Part shown: in pieces, positions 33,206 to 41,535 of the stretch
How positions within the stretch are numbered: the first letter of the stretch is position 1
How the letters are laid out: every line of letters begins with the position of its first letter
Source of the DNA: Allobosea sp. WAO
Lineage (GTDB): Bacteria > Pseudomonadota > Alphaproteobacteria > Rhizobiales > Beijerinckiaceae
Assembly: GCF_001509835.1 (NCBI RefSeq)
Contig: NZ_JXTJ01000012.1
Location: 124,001 to 188,000, forward strand
Direction of reading: 5' to 3'
Length of the DNA: 64,000 nt
Made by a program: the position numbers and the translations under genes
The notes under the pieces: model-generated
What the model saw: the letters and a program-made list of their open reading frames with translations, nothing else
What the model was told of the DNA's origin: nothing
The model's database searches: none

Positions 33206-34246
33206 ATGACCAACCCCCGCCAGAAGACCACGCCGCGCCCCTCCTCGGCCTTCCTGACCGTCGATCCCGAGAAGAACGGCAAGCAGGTCGGCTTCCTGAT
33301 GATCCCGCATTCGCCGCATGACGACGCCTGGGGCGCGACGCGCATCCCCGTCGCGGTGATCAAGAACGGCGAGGGCCCGACTGCGATCCTCGAAGGCGGC
33401 AATCATGGCGACGAGTACGAAGGTCCGATCGCGATCTGCGAACTGATCCGCGATCTCGACCCCGGGAGGGTGCAGGGGCGGCTCATTCTGATGCCGGCCA
33501 ACAACGTCCATGCGGTGATCGCCGGGCAGCGCACCTCGCCGGTCGACGGGCTGAATTTCAACCGCACCTTCCCGGGCGATCCGCGCGGCACCATCACCCA
33601 GCAGATCTCCGCCTTCGTCAACGACCAGATCATGCCGCTCGGCGACGCCTTCCTCGACCTGCATTCGGGCGGCTCCTCGCTCGACATCATCCCGAGCGCG
33701 ATCGTCGAGCCGACCGACGATCCGGCGCTGCACAAGCGCAATGTCGCGGCGGTCCAGGCCTTCGATGCGCCGATGACGGTGGTGATCTCCAATCTCGGCG
33801 AGCCGCGCACCGCCACCGCCGCCGCCTGCCGCAACGGGCTCGTCACGGTCGGGACCGAAATGGCCGGCGCGGGCACGGTTTCGCTGGAGGCGCTGAAGGT
33901 CTGCCGGCGCGGCGTCGCCAATGTGCTCGACCATCTCGGCATCGTCGCGCTCGAAAAGCGCGAGCCGCGCCGCGGCGACGGCCAGGTGCTCGAACTGCCG
34001 GGCACGGCGGCCTATGTCTATGCCACGCTCGACGGCGTCTTCGAGCCCTTCCACGCCAATGGCGAGAAGGTCAGCGCCGGCCAGCCCGCCGGGCGGATCC
34101 ATTGCACCTGGGACCCGACGCGCCCGCCCGAGACGCTGCACTATGCGGCCGACGGCATCCTCTATGGCCGGCGCCAGCCGGGCCGGGTCAAGCCGGGCAA
34201 TTGCTGCCTGATCGTGGCCGCGCCTTACAAGGGGACGCTGTCGTGA
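33206..34246 (+). CDS. Succinylglutamate desuccinylase/aspartoacylase family deacylase (DoeB-like)
   Basis: 346 aa. Zinc carboxypeptidase-fold deacylase: EGGNHGDEYEGP supplies zinc ligands H67 and E70, and DLHSGG supplies H153; the catalytic Glu is probably in VGTEMAGAG. Length and the segments VIAGQRTSPVDGLNFNRTFPGDP and PGTAAYVYATLDGVFEP resemble N-acetyl-diaminobutyrate deacetylases (DoeB/EutE) of ectoine breakdown. The transporter genes lie upstream and a PLP dehydratase overlaps downstream (GTGA). Other ectoine genes (doeA, doeC, doeD) are missing, so the N-acyl substrate is uncertain. Confidence 0.82.
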   Translation: MTNPRQKTTPRPSSAFLTVDPEKNGKQVGFLMIPHSPHDDAWGATRIPVAVIKNGEGPTAILEGGNHGDEYEGPIAICELIRDLDPGRVQGRLILMPANNVHAVIAGQRTSPVDGLNFNRTFPGDPRGTITQQISAFVNDQIMPLGDAFLDLHSGGSSLDIIPSAIVEPTDDPALHKRNVAAVQAFDAPMTVVISNLGEPRTATAAACRNGLVTVGTEMAGAGTVSLEALKVCRRGVANVLDHLGIVALEKREPRRGDGQVLELPGTAAYVYATLDGVFEPFHANGEKVSAGQPAGRIHCTWDPTRPPETLHYAADGILYGRRQPGRVKPGNCCLIVAAPYKGTLS

Positions 34247-35187
34247 TCAGCCTCGAAGACATCCAGGACGCGCGCTGGCGCATCGCTCCGCATATCCGCA
34301 AGACGCCGCTGCTGCCCTACGCCCACGCCAGCACGGGCGAGGATTTCGGCGGCAGCGTCACGCTGAAGCTCGAACTGCTGCAGGCGGCCGGCTCGTTCAA
34401 GGGCCGCGGCGCGATGAACCGCCTGCTGACGCTCTCGGCCGAACAGCTCAAGGCAGGCGTCGTCACCGCCTCCGGCGGCAATCACGGCCTCGCCATCGCC
34501 CGCTCGGCCCATGTGCTGAGCGCCAAGGCCAAGATCTTCCTGCCGTCCAATGTCGTCGCCGACAAGGTCGCCAAACTCAAGAAGTGGGGCGCCGATGTCG
34601 AGATCGTCGGCGCGGTCTGGGACGACGCCAATGCCGCGGCGCTCGCCCATGCCCAGAAGACCGGCGCGACCTATGCGCATCCGTTCAGCGACCCGGTGGT
34701 GGTCGCGGGGCAGGGCACGCTTGGTCTCGATATCCTTGACGAGATGCCCGAAGTCGACGTCATCCTCGTCGCGATCGGTGGCGGCGGCCTGATCACCGGC
34801 CTCTCGACTGCCGTGAAGGCGCTGAGGCCGAAGACCCGCATCATCGGCATCGAGCCCTATGGCTCGCCGACGCTGCATGCCTGCCTGGTAGCCGGCAAGC
34901 TGGTGACGCTCGACAAGCTCGAGACGCGCGTGGCCACCATGTCGTGCCGCCAGACCGATCAGGCGATCTACGAGGCGGCTGCCAAGAATGTCGACGAGAT
35001 CGTGCTGGTCAGCGACGAGGAGATGGATGCGGCGGCACGCTCGCTCTGGTTCGAGTTCGGTCTCGCGGCCGATCTCTCGGGCGCAGCAGCGGTCGCGGCC
35101 CTGCAGTCGAAGCGCTTCGTTCCGGAGCCCGGCAGCAAGGTCTGCGCGCTGGTCTGCGGCGCCGGGACGGACGGGACGGGCGCCTGA
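34243..35187 (+). CDS. PLP-dependent threonine/serine dehydratase-like enzyme (EutB-like)
   Basis: 314 aa, GTG start overlapping the deacylase stop by 4 bp. Fold-type II PLP enzyme: PLP lysine in AAGSFKGRGAMN (K53), SGGNHGLA phosphate and substrate loop, and GGGGLITGLS. Length is that of catabolic threonine dehydratase/serine racemase without an ACT regulatory domain. Hydroxyectoine-utilisation EutB belongs to this group. Likely removes ammonia from the amino acid released by the deacylase; exact substrate inferred only. Confidence 0.83.
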   Translation: MISLEDIQDARWRIAPHIRKTPLLPYAHASTGEDFGGSVTLKLELLQAAGSFKGRGAMNRLLTLSAEQLKAGVVTASGGNHGLAIARSAHVLSAKAKIFLPSNVVADKVAKLKKWGADVEIVGAVWDDANAAALAHAQKTGATYAHPFSDPVVVAGQGTLGLDILDEMPEVDVILVAIGGGGLITGLSTAVKALRPKTRIIGIEPYGSPTLHACLVAGKLVTLDKLETRVATMSCRQTDQAIYEAAAKNVDEIVLVSDEEMDAAARSLWFEFGLAADLSGAAAVAALQSKRFVPEPGSKVCALVCGAGTDGTGA

Positions 35188-35190
35188 GCC

Positions 35191-35937
35191 TCAGCGCGCG
35201 ACGCTGAGGCCCTCGACGCCGTGCTTGCGGATCAGGGCGGCGATGAAGCCCGAGGCCTTCGCGGCTTCGACGAAGCGGGTGAGATAGTCCACCGCCTCGG
35301 CCTTCGGCCGGGGCACGCCGACCGCCTGCTGCACCGTCATGAAATGGCCGTCGAGCAGGCGTGTCCCGGGGATTGCGGCGCGGTCGGAGATTAGGCGCGG
35401 GCGCAGGCCGGCGAGGGCTTCGAGCTTCTGTTCGACGAAATCCACGGCGGCCTCGTCGAGCGTGCCGGAGCGGATCAGCGTCGCCTTGCGGATATGGCGG
35501 TCGAGCCAGAGTCCGTAGGCGGCGCGGCCGGTCACGGCGATGCGTACGCCCTCCACGTCGACATCGGCTATCCTGCGCAGCGGTGAGGCGTCGCGAACCA
35601 GATAGGTCGCCTCGATCTCGGCATAGGCCGGGGTGAAGCCGATGGTCTCGGCCCGCTGCGGTTCGGCGCCGATCAGCCCGACATCCCATTCGTCGCGGAG
35701 GGCCGCATCGGCGAGCAGGCCGGGATTGGCATAGGGGACATAGCGCAAGCTGGAGCCAATATGTTCGGCGAGCGCGCGCGCCAGGTCTGGCGAGACGCCC
35801 TGCGGCTCGCCGCCCGGGCCGCGGCTCGAGACGAGCAGGAAGTTCGAGAGGTTAATGCCGGCGCGCAGAAGGTTCCCGGGCGCCAGATGCTCGCGAAGCG
35901 TCGGGGAAAGCGTGCCAATATCGGGGCGAAATTCCAT
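35191..35937 (-). CDS. Solute-binding-protein-like (PBP2 fold) protein without signal peptide
   Basis: 248 aa. Start at 35937 is well supported by AGGAAGA 6 nt upstream, and the N-terminus MEFRPDIGTLSPTLREHLAP is hydrophilic, so there is no signal peptide. The body is a family 3 binding protein: LLRAGINLSNFLLVSSRGP, GVSPDLARALAEHIG, WDVGLIGAEPQRAETIGFTPAYAEIEATYLV. It is convergent with the dehydratase gene, only 3 nt apart. A cytosolic binding domain could serve as sensor or enzyme-like protein; alternatively it is exported by another route. Confidence 0.8.
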   Translation of the reverse strand: MEFRPDIGTLSPTLREHLAPGNLLRAGINLSNFLLVSSRGPGGEPQGVSPDLARALAEHIGSSLRYVPYANPGLLADAALRDEWDVGLIGAEPQRAETIGFTPAYAEIEATYLVRDASPLRRIADVDVEGVRIAVTGRAAYGLWLDRHIRKATLIRSGTLDEAAVDFVEQKLEALAGLRPRLISDRAAIPGTRLLDGHFMTVQQAVGVPRPKAEAVDYLTRFVEAAKASGFIAALIRKHGVEGLSVAR

Positions 35938-36175
35938 TGTAGTCTTCCTGCAGCTGCGAACCGGCGCAGTTATGCGCTGGGCGCTGCCGCATGGGCAAGC
36001 GGTGGCTACGTCATGCCGTCAGGGCTTGCCTTGTGCGCGAATGGCCTCTACCTCGCAGGGCGATCGCTCACTTGCCCTGCTGATAGTCCGCAGTCGCGGC
36101 TCCGCGCCCATGCGCGTCAAGGAAGCCCCGGCGCGTCGCGACTGCCGAGCGTCCAACCGACGAACAGGATCTGGT

Positions 36176-36466
36176 ATGTCCCGCAAGAAATCGAAGCCGC
36201 TCGATGCAGAATTCGTCATGTTCGACGTGTTCTATGAAGATGGCTCGCGTACCTCGAACCGGCGGGTGCCGAGCATCCTGCTCGGCGGGCTTGACGGCGA
36301 TGAGCCGGCACGCGAGGCGATCATCGAGCAGGATCGGGTGATCGCCGAGAAATCCGGCAAGCCAAGCCTGGCGATCACGTCGATCGAGCGTTCCGGCAAG
36401 CCGACGGTCGAGAAGACCGGCAAGGAGAAAGCCGGCAAGGACAAGTCCGGGCGCAAGGGCGGCTGA
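36176..36466 (+). CDS. Small hypothetical protein with lysine-rich tail
   Basis: 96 aa; AGGA 6 nt before ATG 36176. A folded N-terminal half (EFVMFDVFYEDGSRTSNRRVP, then ILGGLDGDEPAREAIIEQDRVIAEKSGK) is followed by a Gly/Lys/Ser-rich basic tail. It resembles small basic proteins common in Bosea and Methylobacterium relatives. No known domain. Cytosolic by appearance. Confidence 0.65.
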   Translation: MSRKKSKPLDAEFVMFDVFYEDGSRTSNRRVPSILLGGLDGDEPAREAIIEQDRVIAEKSGKPSLAITSIERSGKPTVEKTGKEKAGKDKSGRKGG

Positions 36467-36508
36467 TCTGCGCGCCCGCGCCCGTTTCCTGAGTCCTGGC
36501 TTCTGGGG

Positions 36509-37156
36509 TCAGCGCTTGGTTGTGCGCCGTTTGGCGGGCTGCGGCGCGCTGCTGCTGGTGAAGAGCGAGCCGAGCACATAAAGCGCGATGCCGACGCCGA
36601 GCACCGCTGCGAGCGGTTCGCGCTCGGACCGCTGCATCAGCATCCGGCCACCCTCGCGGGCATAGTCGCGCCCGGTATCGACATAATCGCGGCCGCGCGC
36701 CAGGTAGTCGCGGCCCTGGTCGAGCTGCTGGCGGCCATTGCCGACAAGCTCGCGTCCAGCCCGCAGGGCCTCGTCGCCATAATCGCGCAGCACCCGAGTC
36801 CAGCCGCTGGTATCGGGCTGCCAGCTCGGCGAGCGGCGGGCTGTCATCGCCCAGGCGATCAATCCGACGCTGACCGCTCCGAGCGCGAAGGCGGCGATGG
36901 GATGGCGCTCGACCGTCTCGACCGCAGCCTCGCCGGTTTCCTGAACATAGCGGCCGGCGTCGCGCAGGCTCTCGCGCGGGTCGATCTCGGCGACCTTCTC
37001 ACGAGCCCGCTCATAGCCGCCCTTGACGGTGTCGGCCGTGCGGCTGGCGAGTTCGCTCGCCCGCTCGGCGACGCCGTTGGCAGCGCGTTCGATCTCGTCC
37101 CTTGCCGCGTCTCCGCTGCGGGGCACATCCGGCGGCATCCGCTTGTCGTTGTCCAT
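36509..37156 (-). CDS. YqjD/ElaB-like membrane-anchored stress protein
   Basis: 215 aa from ATG at 37156 (GGAG 9 nt upstream). The N-terminal amphipathic helix region (DEIERAANGVAERASELASRTADTVKGGYE) is DUF883-like. A membrane helix (HPIAAFALGAVSVGLIAWAM) follows. Next come short repeats with GRDY (YLARGRDYVDTGRDYA) and a second hydrophobic segment near the C-terminus. ElaB/YqjD proteins bind ribosomes at the membrane in stationary phase. A consensus general-stress promoter lies 41-65 bp upstream, supporting a stress role. Confidence 0.72.
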   Translation of the reverse strand: MDNDKRMPPDVPRSGDAARDEIERAANGVAERASELASRTADTVKGGYERAREKVAEIDPRESLRDAGRYVQETGEAAVETVERHPIAAFALGAVSVGLIAWAMTARRSPSWQPDTSGWTRVLRDYGDEALRAGRELVGNGRQQLDQGRDYLARGRDYVDTGRDYAREGGRMLMQRSEREPLAAVLGVGIALYVLGSLFTSSSAPQPAKRRTTKR

Positions 37157-37196
37157 GGCTTGAAACTCCATCTCTCGTAACAGGGCTCCCTGTCGA

Positions 37197-37221
37197 AACG
37201 AGGTTGCGACGGCAGGGTTCC
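37197..37221 (-). promoter_or_regulatory. EcfG-type general stress response promoter
   Basis: On the minus strand GGAAC (37221-37217) is followed after exactly 16 nt by CGTT (37200-37197). This is the consensus for the alphaproteobacterial extracytoplasmic sigma factor EcfG (GGAAC-N16/17-CGTT). It lies 41 bp upstream of the ATG of the YqjD-like gene, a good promoter distance. Confidence 0.75.
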
Positions 37222-37265
37222 GTTCGAAGGCCAGAAAGAGTGAGGTGAGCAGGCGCCTTCCGGGA

Positions 37266-37475
37266 TCAGCGCGTTGCGCGCCTTGTCGCTCGGACGACGG
37301 TCGGGGCGCTGACCGCGCCGGCCGCTCCTCCGACGACGGCGCCGACTGGACCGCCGACAACCGCGCCGGTGCCCGCGCCGACCGCAGCGCCGCCAACGCG
37401 CTGCTCGACTGTGTTGCAGGCGGCCAGGGCGAAAGCGAGGCTTACGGCGGTGACGAAGGCAGCAGACCGGATCAT
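37266..37475 (-). CDS. Small glycine-zipper lipoprotein
   Basis: 69 aa from ATG at 37475 with GGGAG 7 nt upstream. A lipoprotein signal ends at ALAAC (Cys20), followed by VEQRVGGAAVGAGTGAVVGGPVGAVVGGAAGAV, a glycine-zipper repeat (GxxxG) that forms oligomeric helices, and a basic tail. This resembles small osmotic/stress lipoproteins of the OsmB/YmgG type. A consensus EcfG promoter starts 31 bp upstream. Confidence 0.78.
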   Translation of the reverse strand: MIRSAAFVTAVSLAFALAACNTVEQRVGGAAVGAGTGAVVGGPVGAVVGGAAGAVSAPTVVRATRRATR

Positions 37476-37505
37476 CTCATGCTCCCGAAATATTGCGGCG
37501 TAGGG

Positions 37506-37530
37506 AACGCAGGGGAAGCAAGGAAGTTCC
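37506..37530 (-). promoter_or_regulatory. EcfG-type general stress response promoter
   Basis: Minus-strand GGAAC (37530-37526), 16-nt spacer, CGTT (37509-37506), again matching the EcfG consensus. It precedes the glycine-zipper lipoprotein gene by 31 bp. Same spacer length as the promoter at 37197-37221 about 300 bp away. Confidence 0.75.
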
Positions 37531-37610
37531 TTGATAGCGATGACAGGATGATACATCGCAGCTTAATCTCGCGACGGTGAGTGCGACTCATCGCCCGAAG
37601 GAGACCTCCC

Positions 37611-38063
37611 ATGAGAAACCTCGTCTTTTCGACTGCGCTCGCATGTCTCGCCATGGGATTCATGGCTGCGCCGGCCTCGGCGCTGACGATGAAGGAATGC
37701 AGCGCGAAGTATCAGGACGCCAAAAAGGCGAACTCGCTGAAGGGGCAGAAGTGGAACGACTTCCGCAAGGCGCAATGCGGTGACGACGACGCGGCCGATG
37801 CCGATGCCGCCGCTGCCGTGACCGAGACCCCGGCCGCCACTCCCGCCAGCGCTCCGGCCAAGCCCATGGGCAAGGCCAAGGCCGCGGTGTTCCCGAAGGC
37901 GGTTGCTGCGAAGTACAGCAATGAGACGGCGGGCAGGGCGCGCCTCAAGACCTGCGCCGACCAGTACAACGCCAACAAGACGGCGAACGCCAATGGCGAG
38001 CTGAAATGGATCGAGAAGGGCGGCGGCTACTGGAGCCAGTGCAATACCAAGCTGAAGGGCTGA
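37611..38063 (+). CDS. Secreted protein with two similar Cys-containing modules
   Basis: 150 aa; strong AAGGAG ribosome site. Signal peptide about 1-24 (ACLAMGFMAAPASA). Two related modules follow: KECSAKYQDAKKANSLKGQKWNDFRKAQC and KTCADQYNANKTANANGELKWIEKGGGYWSQC, shown only in part here as consecutive segments, separated by an acidic Ala/Pro linker. Each has one Cys near the start and one at the end, so each may form a disulfide loop. Similar repeats occur in small periplasmic PsiF-like proteins of rhizobia. Function unknown. Confidence 0.7.
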   Translation: MRNLVFSTALACLAMGFMAAPASALTMKECSAKYQDAKKANSLKGQKWNDFRKAQCGDDDAADADAAAAVTETPAATPASAPAKPMGKAKAAVFPKAVAAKYSNETAGRARLKTCADQYNANKTANANGELKWIEKGGGYWSQCNTKLKG

Positions 38064-38096
38064 GCGTCAGCTTAGCGCCGGCCATCGAACCGGCTA

Positions 38097-38136
38097 TGGT
38101 TCACCCTCGCGCTTTGCGTCGGGGGTGAACCATTTC
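38097..38136 (+). terminator. Rho-independent terminator
   Basis: TGGTTCACCC (38097-38106) pairs with GGGTGAACCA (38123-38132), 10 bp, loop of 16 nt, followed by TTTCT. It ends the transcript of the Cys-module protein gene and lies 40 bp before the convergent HAD gene's stop, so it may act for both. Confidence 0.65.
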
Positions 38137-38176
38137 TGGCCGGGCGATGGGCCTGAGACGTCCGAGGGGGCCGGCT

Positions 38177-39082
38177 CTAATCCCACTGGAACCAGGGCAG
38201 GGCGAATTGCGGCGCGAGGCCTTCGCGCGCGAAGAGGCGCCGACAGCTGTCGGGTTCGATCTCGCCTGTCGCCGACCAGCGCAGCTCGCCGCGATGAATG
38301 CCTCCGGCGATGAAGGCTGAGTCGATCCCGACGCCTGCCGCGCCGGCGACATCGTGCTCGAGCGAGTCGCCGATGGCCAGTAGCCGGGCGGCAGGGATGC
38401 CCGACAGGCGCAGGCAGGTCCGGTAGATACGCGCATGCGGCTTGCCGTGGTAATGGACCGCCCCGCCCATCCCCTCATAGGCCAGGGCGACGTGGCCCGG
38501 CGCCTCGTGGAGATGGCCGTCGGCGTGGACGCGGTGGCGGTCGGGATTGGCGCAGATCATCGGGATGCCGCGGGCGGCGGCCCGTTCGAGCAAGGGTCGC
38601 CAGCCGGCGACAGACTGGGTCGGCGGCTCCATGCTCATCAGCAGGATGAAATCGGCGGCGCCGGGATCGTCGGTCGGCGTCAGCCCGAGGCCGTCGGCAA
38701 GGCGCTCCTCGCCCGGCCGCACCAGCAGCAGGCAGTTGCGGCCGAGCCCGCGATAGACCGGTTCGCCGCCCGCCATCAGGGCGTCGCGCGCATCGTCCCC
38801 AGCCGAGACCACATGATCGTAGAGAGCGCGGGGGAAGCCGAGTCTCGCCAGCGTCGCCTCGTTCTCGCTGCCGGGCTTGCCGGAGTTCGAGAGGATGATC
38901 ACGGCCTTGTCGGCCTGCCTGATGCGTTCGAGGCAGGCCAGCGACTTCGGATAGGGCGCGCTGCCGTCATGCAGCACGCCCCATTGGTCGAGCAGGAAAC
39001 CGTCATAGCGCGAGACCAGACCGCCGATGCCGGCCGGAAAATCGGTGAGGCTGAGGCGCTCAGACGATGCGGGAACGGACAT
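38177..39082 (-). CDS. TIGR01459 family HAD-type hydrolase
   Basis: 301 aa. HAD phosphatase of the NagD-like class IIA: catalytic segment GFLLDQWGVLHDGSAPYP with its Asp, IILSNSGKPGS (motif II), YHGKPHARIY (motif III Lys) and LAIGDSLEHDVAGAAGVGIDSAF (motif IV). These cleave small sugar or nucleotide phosphates. The ATG lies inside the 3' end of the upstream permease (23-bp overlap), placing it as the last gene of the phn-type operon. Likely releases phosphate from the transported organophosphate. Confidence 0.88.
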   Translation of the reverse strand: MSVPASSERLSLTDFPAGIGGLVSRYDGFLLDQWGVLHDGSAPYPKSLACLERIRQADKAVIILSNSGKPGSENEATLARLGFPRALYDHVVSAGDDARDALMAGGEPVYRGLGRNCLLLVRPGEERLADGLGLTPTDDPGAADFILLMSMEPPTQSVAGWRPLLERAAARGIPMICANPDRHRVHADGHLHEAPGHVALAYEGMGGAVHYHGKPHARIYRTCLRLSGIPAARLLAIGDSLEHDVAGAAGVGIDSAFIAGGIHRGELRWSATGEIEPDSCRRLFAREGLAPQFALPWFQWD

Positions 39083-39896
39083 AGGCGGAGAGCGCTTCGC
39101 TGAGGATGACGATGCCGAGGATGGCGATCAGGATGACGATGGCCTGCGACCAGGCGAACTGGTTGATCGAGGCGTAGAGCAGGAGACCGATACCGCCGGC
39201 ACCGACGAAGCCGAGCACGCTGGATTCGCGGACATTGATGTCCCAGCGATAGATCGTGGTGCCAATCAGCACCGGGAGGATCTGCGGCAGGATCGCGACA
39301 GCGTAGACCTGGAAGGTGCGGGCGCCGGAGGCCTCGACCGCCTCGATCTGTCCGGCGTCGACCTCCTCGATTGCCTCGGCGACGAGCTTGGCGATGAAGC
39401 CGATCGAGCGCGCCGCGACGGCGCAGATGCCGGCGACCGGGCCCGGCCCGAAGATGGCGACGAAGAGCAGGCCCCAGATCACCGTATTGATCGAGCGCGA
39501 GAGCACGAGGATCGCGCGCCCGATCAGCCAGCTGCCCTGGTTCAGCGTGGTGTTGCGCGCGGCGAGGAAGGCGACGGGCAGGGCGAAGACCACGGCGATC
39601 ATCGTTCCGAGCGTCGCGATATGCAGCGTTTCGATCAGCGGCTGGACGATGCGCGGGAAATAGGACCAGCGCGGCGGCCACATGCGCGCGATCAGGTCGG
39701 CCGCCTGCTCGTGCGCATCGGCGAAGAAGGCCCATTCGATGTCGAGCGCCGAGACCGACCAGGCGGCGGCGAACGCGATGCCGCCGAGCCAGAGCCAGTG
39801 GACGAGGCGCTCCTTGAACGAGTAGCGCTCCCAGCTGTCCGGGTAGAGGCGCGCCGGCACCGGCGTGCCGCGCGGCTCGGGCTGGTGCACGGTCAT
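39060..39896 (-). CDS. phnE: Phosphonate ABC transporter permease PhnE (second)
   Basis: 278 aa from ATG at 39896 (4-bp overlap with the preceding phnE). About six membrane helices. The PhnE motif ARSIGFIAKLVAEAIEEVDAGQIEAVEASGA (seen in pieces) contains the EAA loop, and GFVGAGGIGLLLYASINQF is typical of the C-terminal part. The N-terminal ~95 residues face the cytoplasm and periplasm with the long loop AFFADAHEQ. Works with the second permease, PhnC and PhnD. Confidence 0.9.
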   Translation of the reverse strand: MTVHQPEPRGTPVPARLYPDSWERYSFKERLVHWLWLGGIAFAAAWSVSALDIEWAFFADAHEQAADLIARMWPPRWSYFPRIVQPLIETLHIATLGTMIAVVFALPVAFLAARNTTLNQGSWLIGRAILVLSRSINTVIWGLLFVAIFGPGPVAGICAVAARSIGFIAKLVAEAIEEVDAGQIEAVEASGARTFQVYAVAILPQILPVLIGTTIYRWDINVRESSVLGFVGAGGIGLLLYASINQFAWSQAIVILIAILGIVILSEALSAYVRSRIV

Positions 39897-40699
39897 CTCA
39901 GCCTCCGCCGTGCCCAGTCGCTGAACCATTCGCCGAAGGCGACCATGGCGGCGATGGTCAGCAGGATGGCGCTGGCGAAATCGAAATCGTAGCGCGAGAA
40001 CGAGGCCGACAGGGTCTGGCCGATGCCGCCGGCGCCGACGATGCCGATCACGGTCGAATGGCGCAGATTGGAATCGAGCCGGTAGATCAGCACGCCGAGC
40101 GTCTTGACCAGGACCTGCGGCACCACGGCATAGCCAAAAATCTGGCTGAAGCTCGCGCCGGTGGCGCGGATCGCCTCGACCGGGCCGGGCTTCATGTTTT
40201 CGATGTCCTCGGCCAGCATCTTGCCGAGGAAGATCGCCGAGGAGAAGGCGAGCGTCAGCAGCCCGGCGACGGGGCCGAAGCCGAAGAGCTTGACGAAGAA
40301 GATCGCGATGATGACCTCGTGAAAGGTCCGCCCGACCACGATCAGCCCGCGCGCCGCCAGGTAGAGCGGGCGCGGTGAGAGATTGGCCGCGGCGGCGATG
40401 CCGATCGGGATCGAGAGCACGGCACCGACGATCGTCGCGGCGATGGCGATCTGCACGCTCTCGACCATGCCGGTGAGCAAGAGCTGCCAGCGGCTGAAAT
40501 CCGGCGGGACCATCCGCTCCAGGATGTTCCAGGCCCGCGGCAGGCCGGCGAGGATGCGGGCGGTGTCGACGTTCAGCGTCGATAGCGACCAGGTCAGATA
40601 CGCCGCGAGCGCGAGCCAGAAGGCGAGCCGGCGCCCGGGGCTGCCGAAGATGCTCGGCGCCTGCCAGCGCGCCGGATGGTGCGAAGCCGGTGCGCTCAC
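39893..40699 (-). CDS. phnE: Phosphonate ABC transporter permease PhnE (first)
   Basis: 268 aa, GTG start that overlaps the phnC stop by 4 bp. GLIVVGRTFHEVIIAIFFVK, then LAEDIENMKPGPVEAIRATGASF (EAA loop, in pieces) and GIVGAGGIGQTLSASFSRYDF identify PhnE. Six predicted membrane helices. Two unequal PhnE permeases, as here, form the heterodimer seen in alphaproteobacterial phosphonate importers. Confidence 0.9.
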   Translation of the reverse strand: MSAPASHHPARWQAPSIFGSPGRRLAFWLALAAYLTWSLSTLNVDTARILAGLPRAWNILERMVPPDFSRWQLLLTGMVESVQIAIAATIVGAVLSIPIGIAAAANLSPRPLYLAARGLIVVGRTFHEVIIAIFFVKLFGFGPVAGLLTLAFSSAIFLGKMLAEDIENMKPGPVEAIRATGASFSQIFGYAVVPQVLVKTLGVLIYRLDSNLRHSTVIGIVGAGGIGQTLSASFSRYDFDFASAILLTIAAMVAFGEWFSDWARRRLR

Positions 40700-41535
40700 G
40701 GCCGCATGCCGATCAGCGCGGGTTCGTCATCGTCCTCGCTCGGCGCGGGGGCCCAGTCCTCAGCGCCGTAAATCTCGGTGAGCGCCGCTTCGGTGAGCGC
40801 CGAAGCCTCCGCGTCGAAGACGACGATGCCGTCGCGCAGGCCGATGATGCGGTCGGCATAGGCGCGGGCGAGGGCGACGTCGTGGATGTTGATGATCGCT
40901 GGGGTCTGGCGCTCGGCGACGAGTTCGCGCACCAGCCGCATGATCTGGCGCGAGGTCTTGGGATCGAGGCTCGCAGTCGGCTCGTCGAGCAGCAAGAGGT
41001 CCGGCCGCTGCATCAGCGCGCGGGCGATGCCGACACGCTGGCGCTGGCCGCCGGAAAGGGCGTCGGCGCGCTGGTTGTGATAGCCGTCGAGCCCGACGCG
41101 GTCGAGCAATGCGAAGGCGGCCTGGATGTCCTCCGGCGGGAAGCGCCAGCGCAGCGAGGCGATGAGCCCGACATAGCCGAGCCGCCCGGAGAGCACGTTC
41201 TGCATCACGCTCAGCCGCTCGACCAGATTGTACTCCTGGAAGATCATGCCGATGCGGCGCCGGGCCGCGCGCAGGCCCTTGCGGTCGAGCGCGACGATAT
41301 CCTCGCCGTTGAGCAGGATGCGCCCGGCCGTCGGCTCGACGAGCCGGTTGATGCAGCGGATGAAGGTGCTCTTGCCGGCGCCGGAGGAGCCGATCACCGC
41401 AACGAGTTGCGGCCGGTCGATGACGACATCGATGCCGCCAAGCGCCTTCTTGCCGGTCGGGTAGACCTTGGTCAGCCCTTCGACGGCGAGGAGCGGAGAG
41501 GCGCCGCCCGTCGCCGCATGGAAGCCGTCAGACAT
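40696..41535 (-). CDS. phnC: Phosphonate ABC transporter ATP-binding protein PhnC
   Basis: 279 aa from ATG at 41535 (4-bp overlap with the phnD stop). Walker A GSSGAGKST, Q-loop MIFQEYNLVERLSVMQNVL with the PhnC-typical LSGRLGY downstream, signature LSGGQRQR and Walker B LLLLDEPTASLD. The C-terminal ~25 residues are an acidic extension (PAPSEDDDEPAL). Confidence 0.93.
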   Translation of the reverse strand: MSDGFHAATGGASPLLAVEGLTKVYPTGKKALGGIDVVIDRPQLVAVIGSSGAGKSTFIRCINRLVEPTAGRILLNGEDIVALDRKGLRAARRRIGMIFQEYNLVERLSVMQNVLSGRLGYVGLIASLRWRFPPEDIQAAFALLDRVGLDGYHNQRADALSGGQRQRVGIARALMQRPDLLLLDEPTASLDPKTSRQIMRLVRELVAERQTPAIINIHDVALARAYADRIIGLRDGIVVFDAEASALTEAALTEIYGAEDWAPAPSEDDDEPALIGMRP

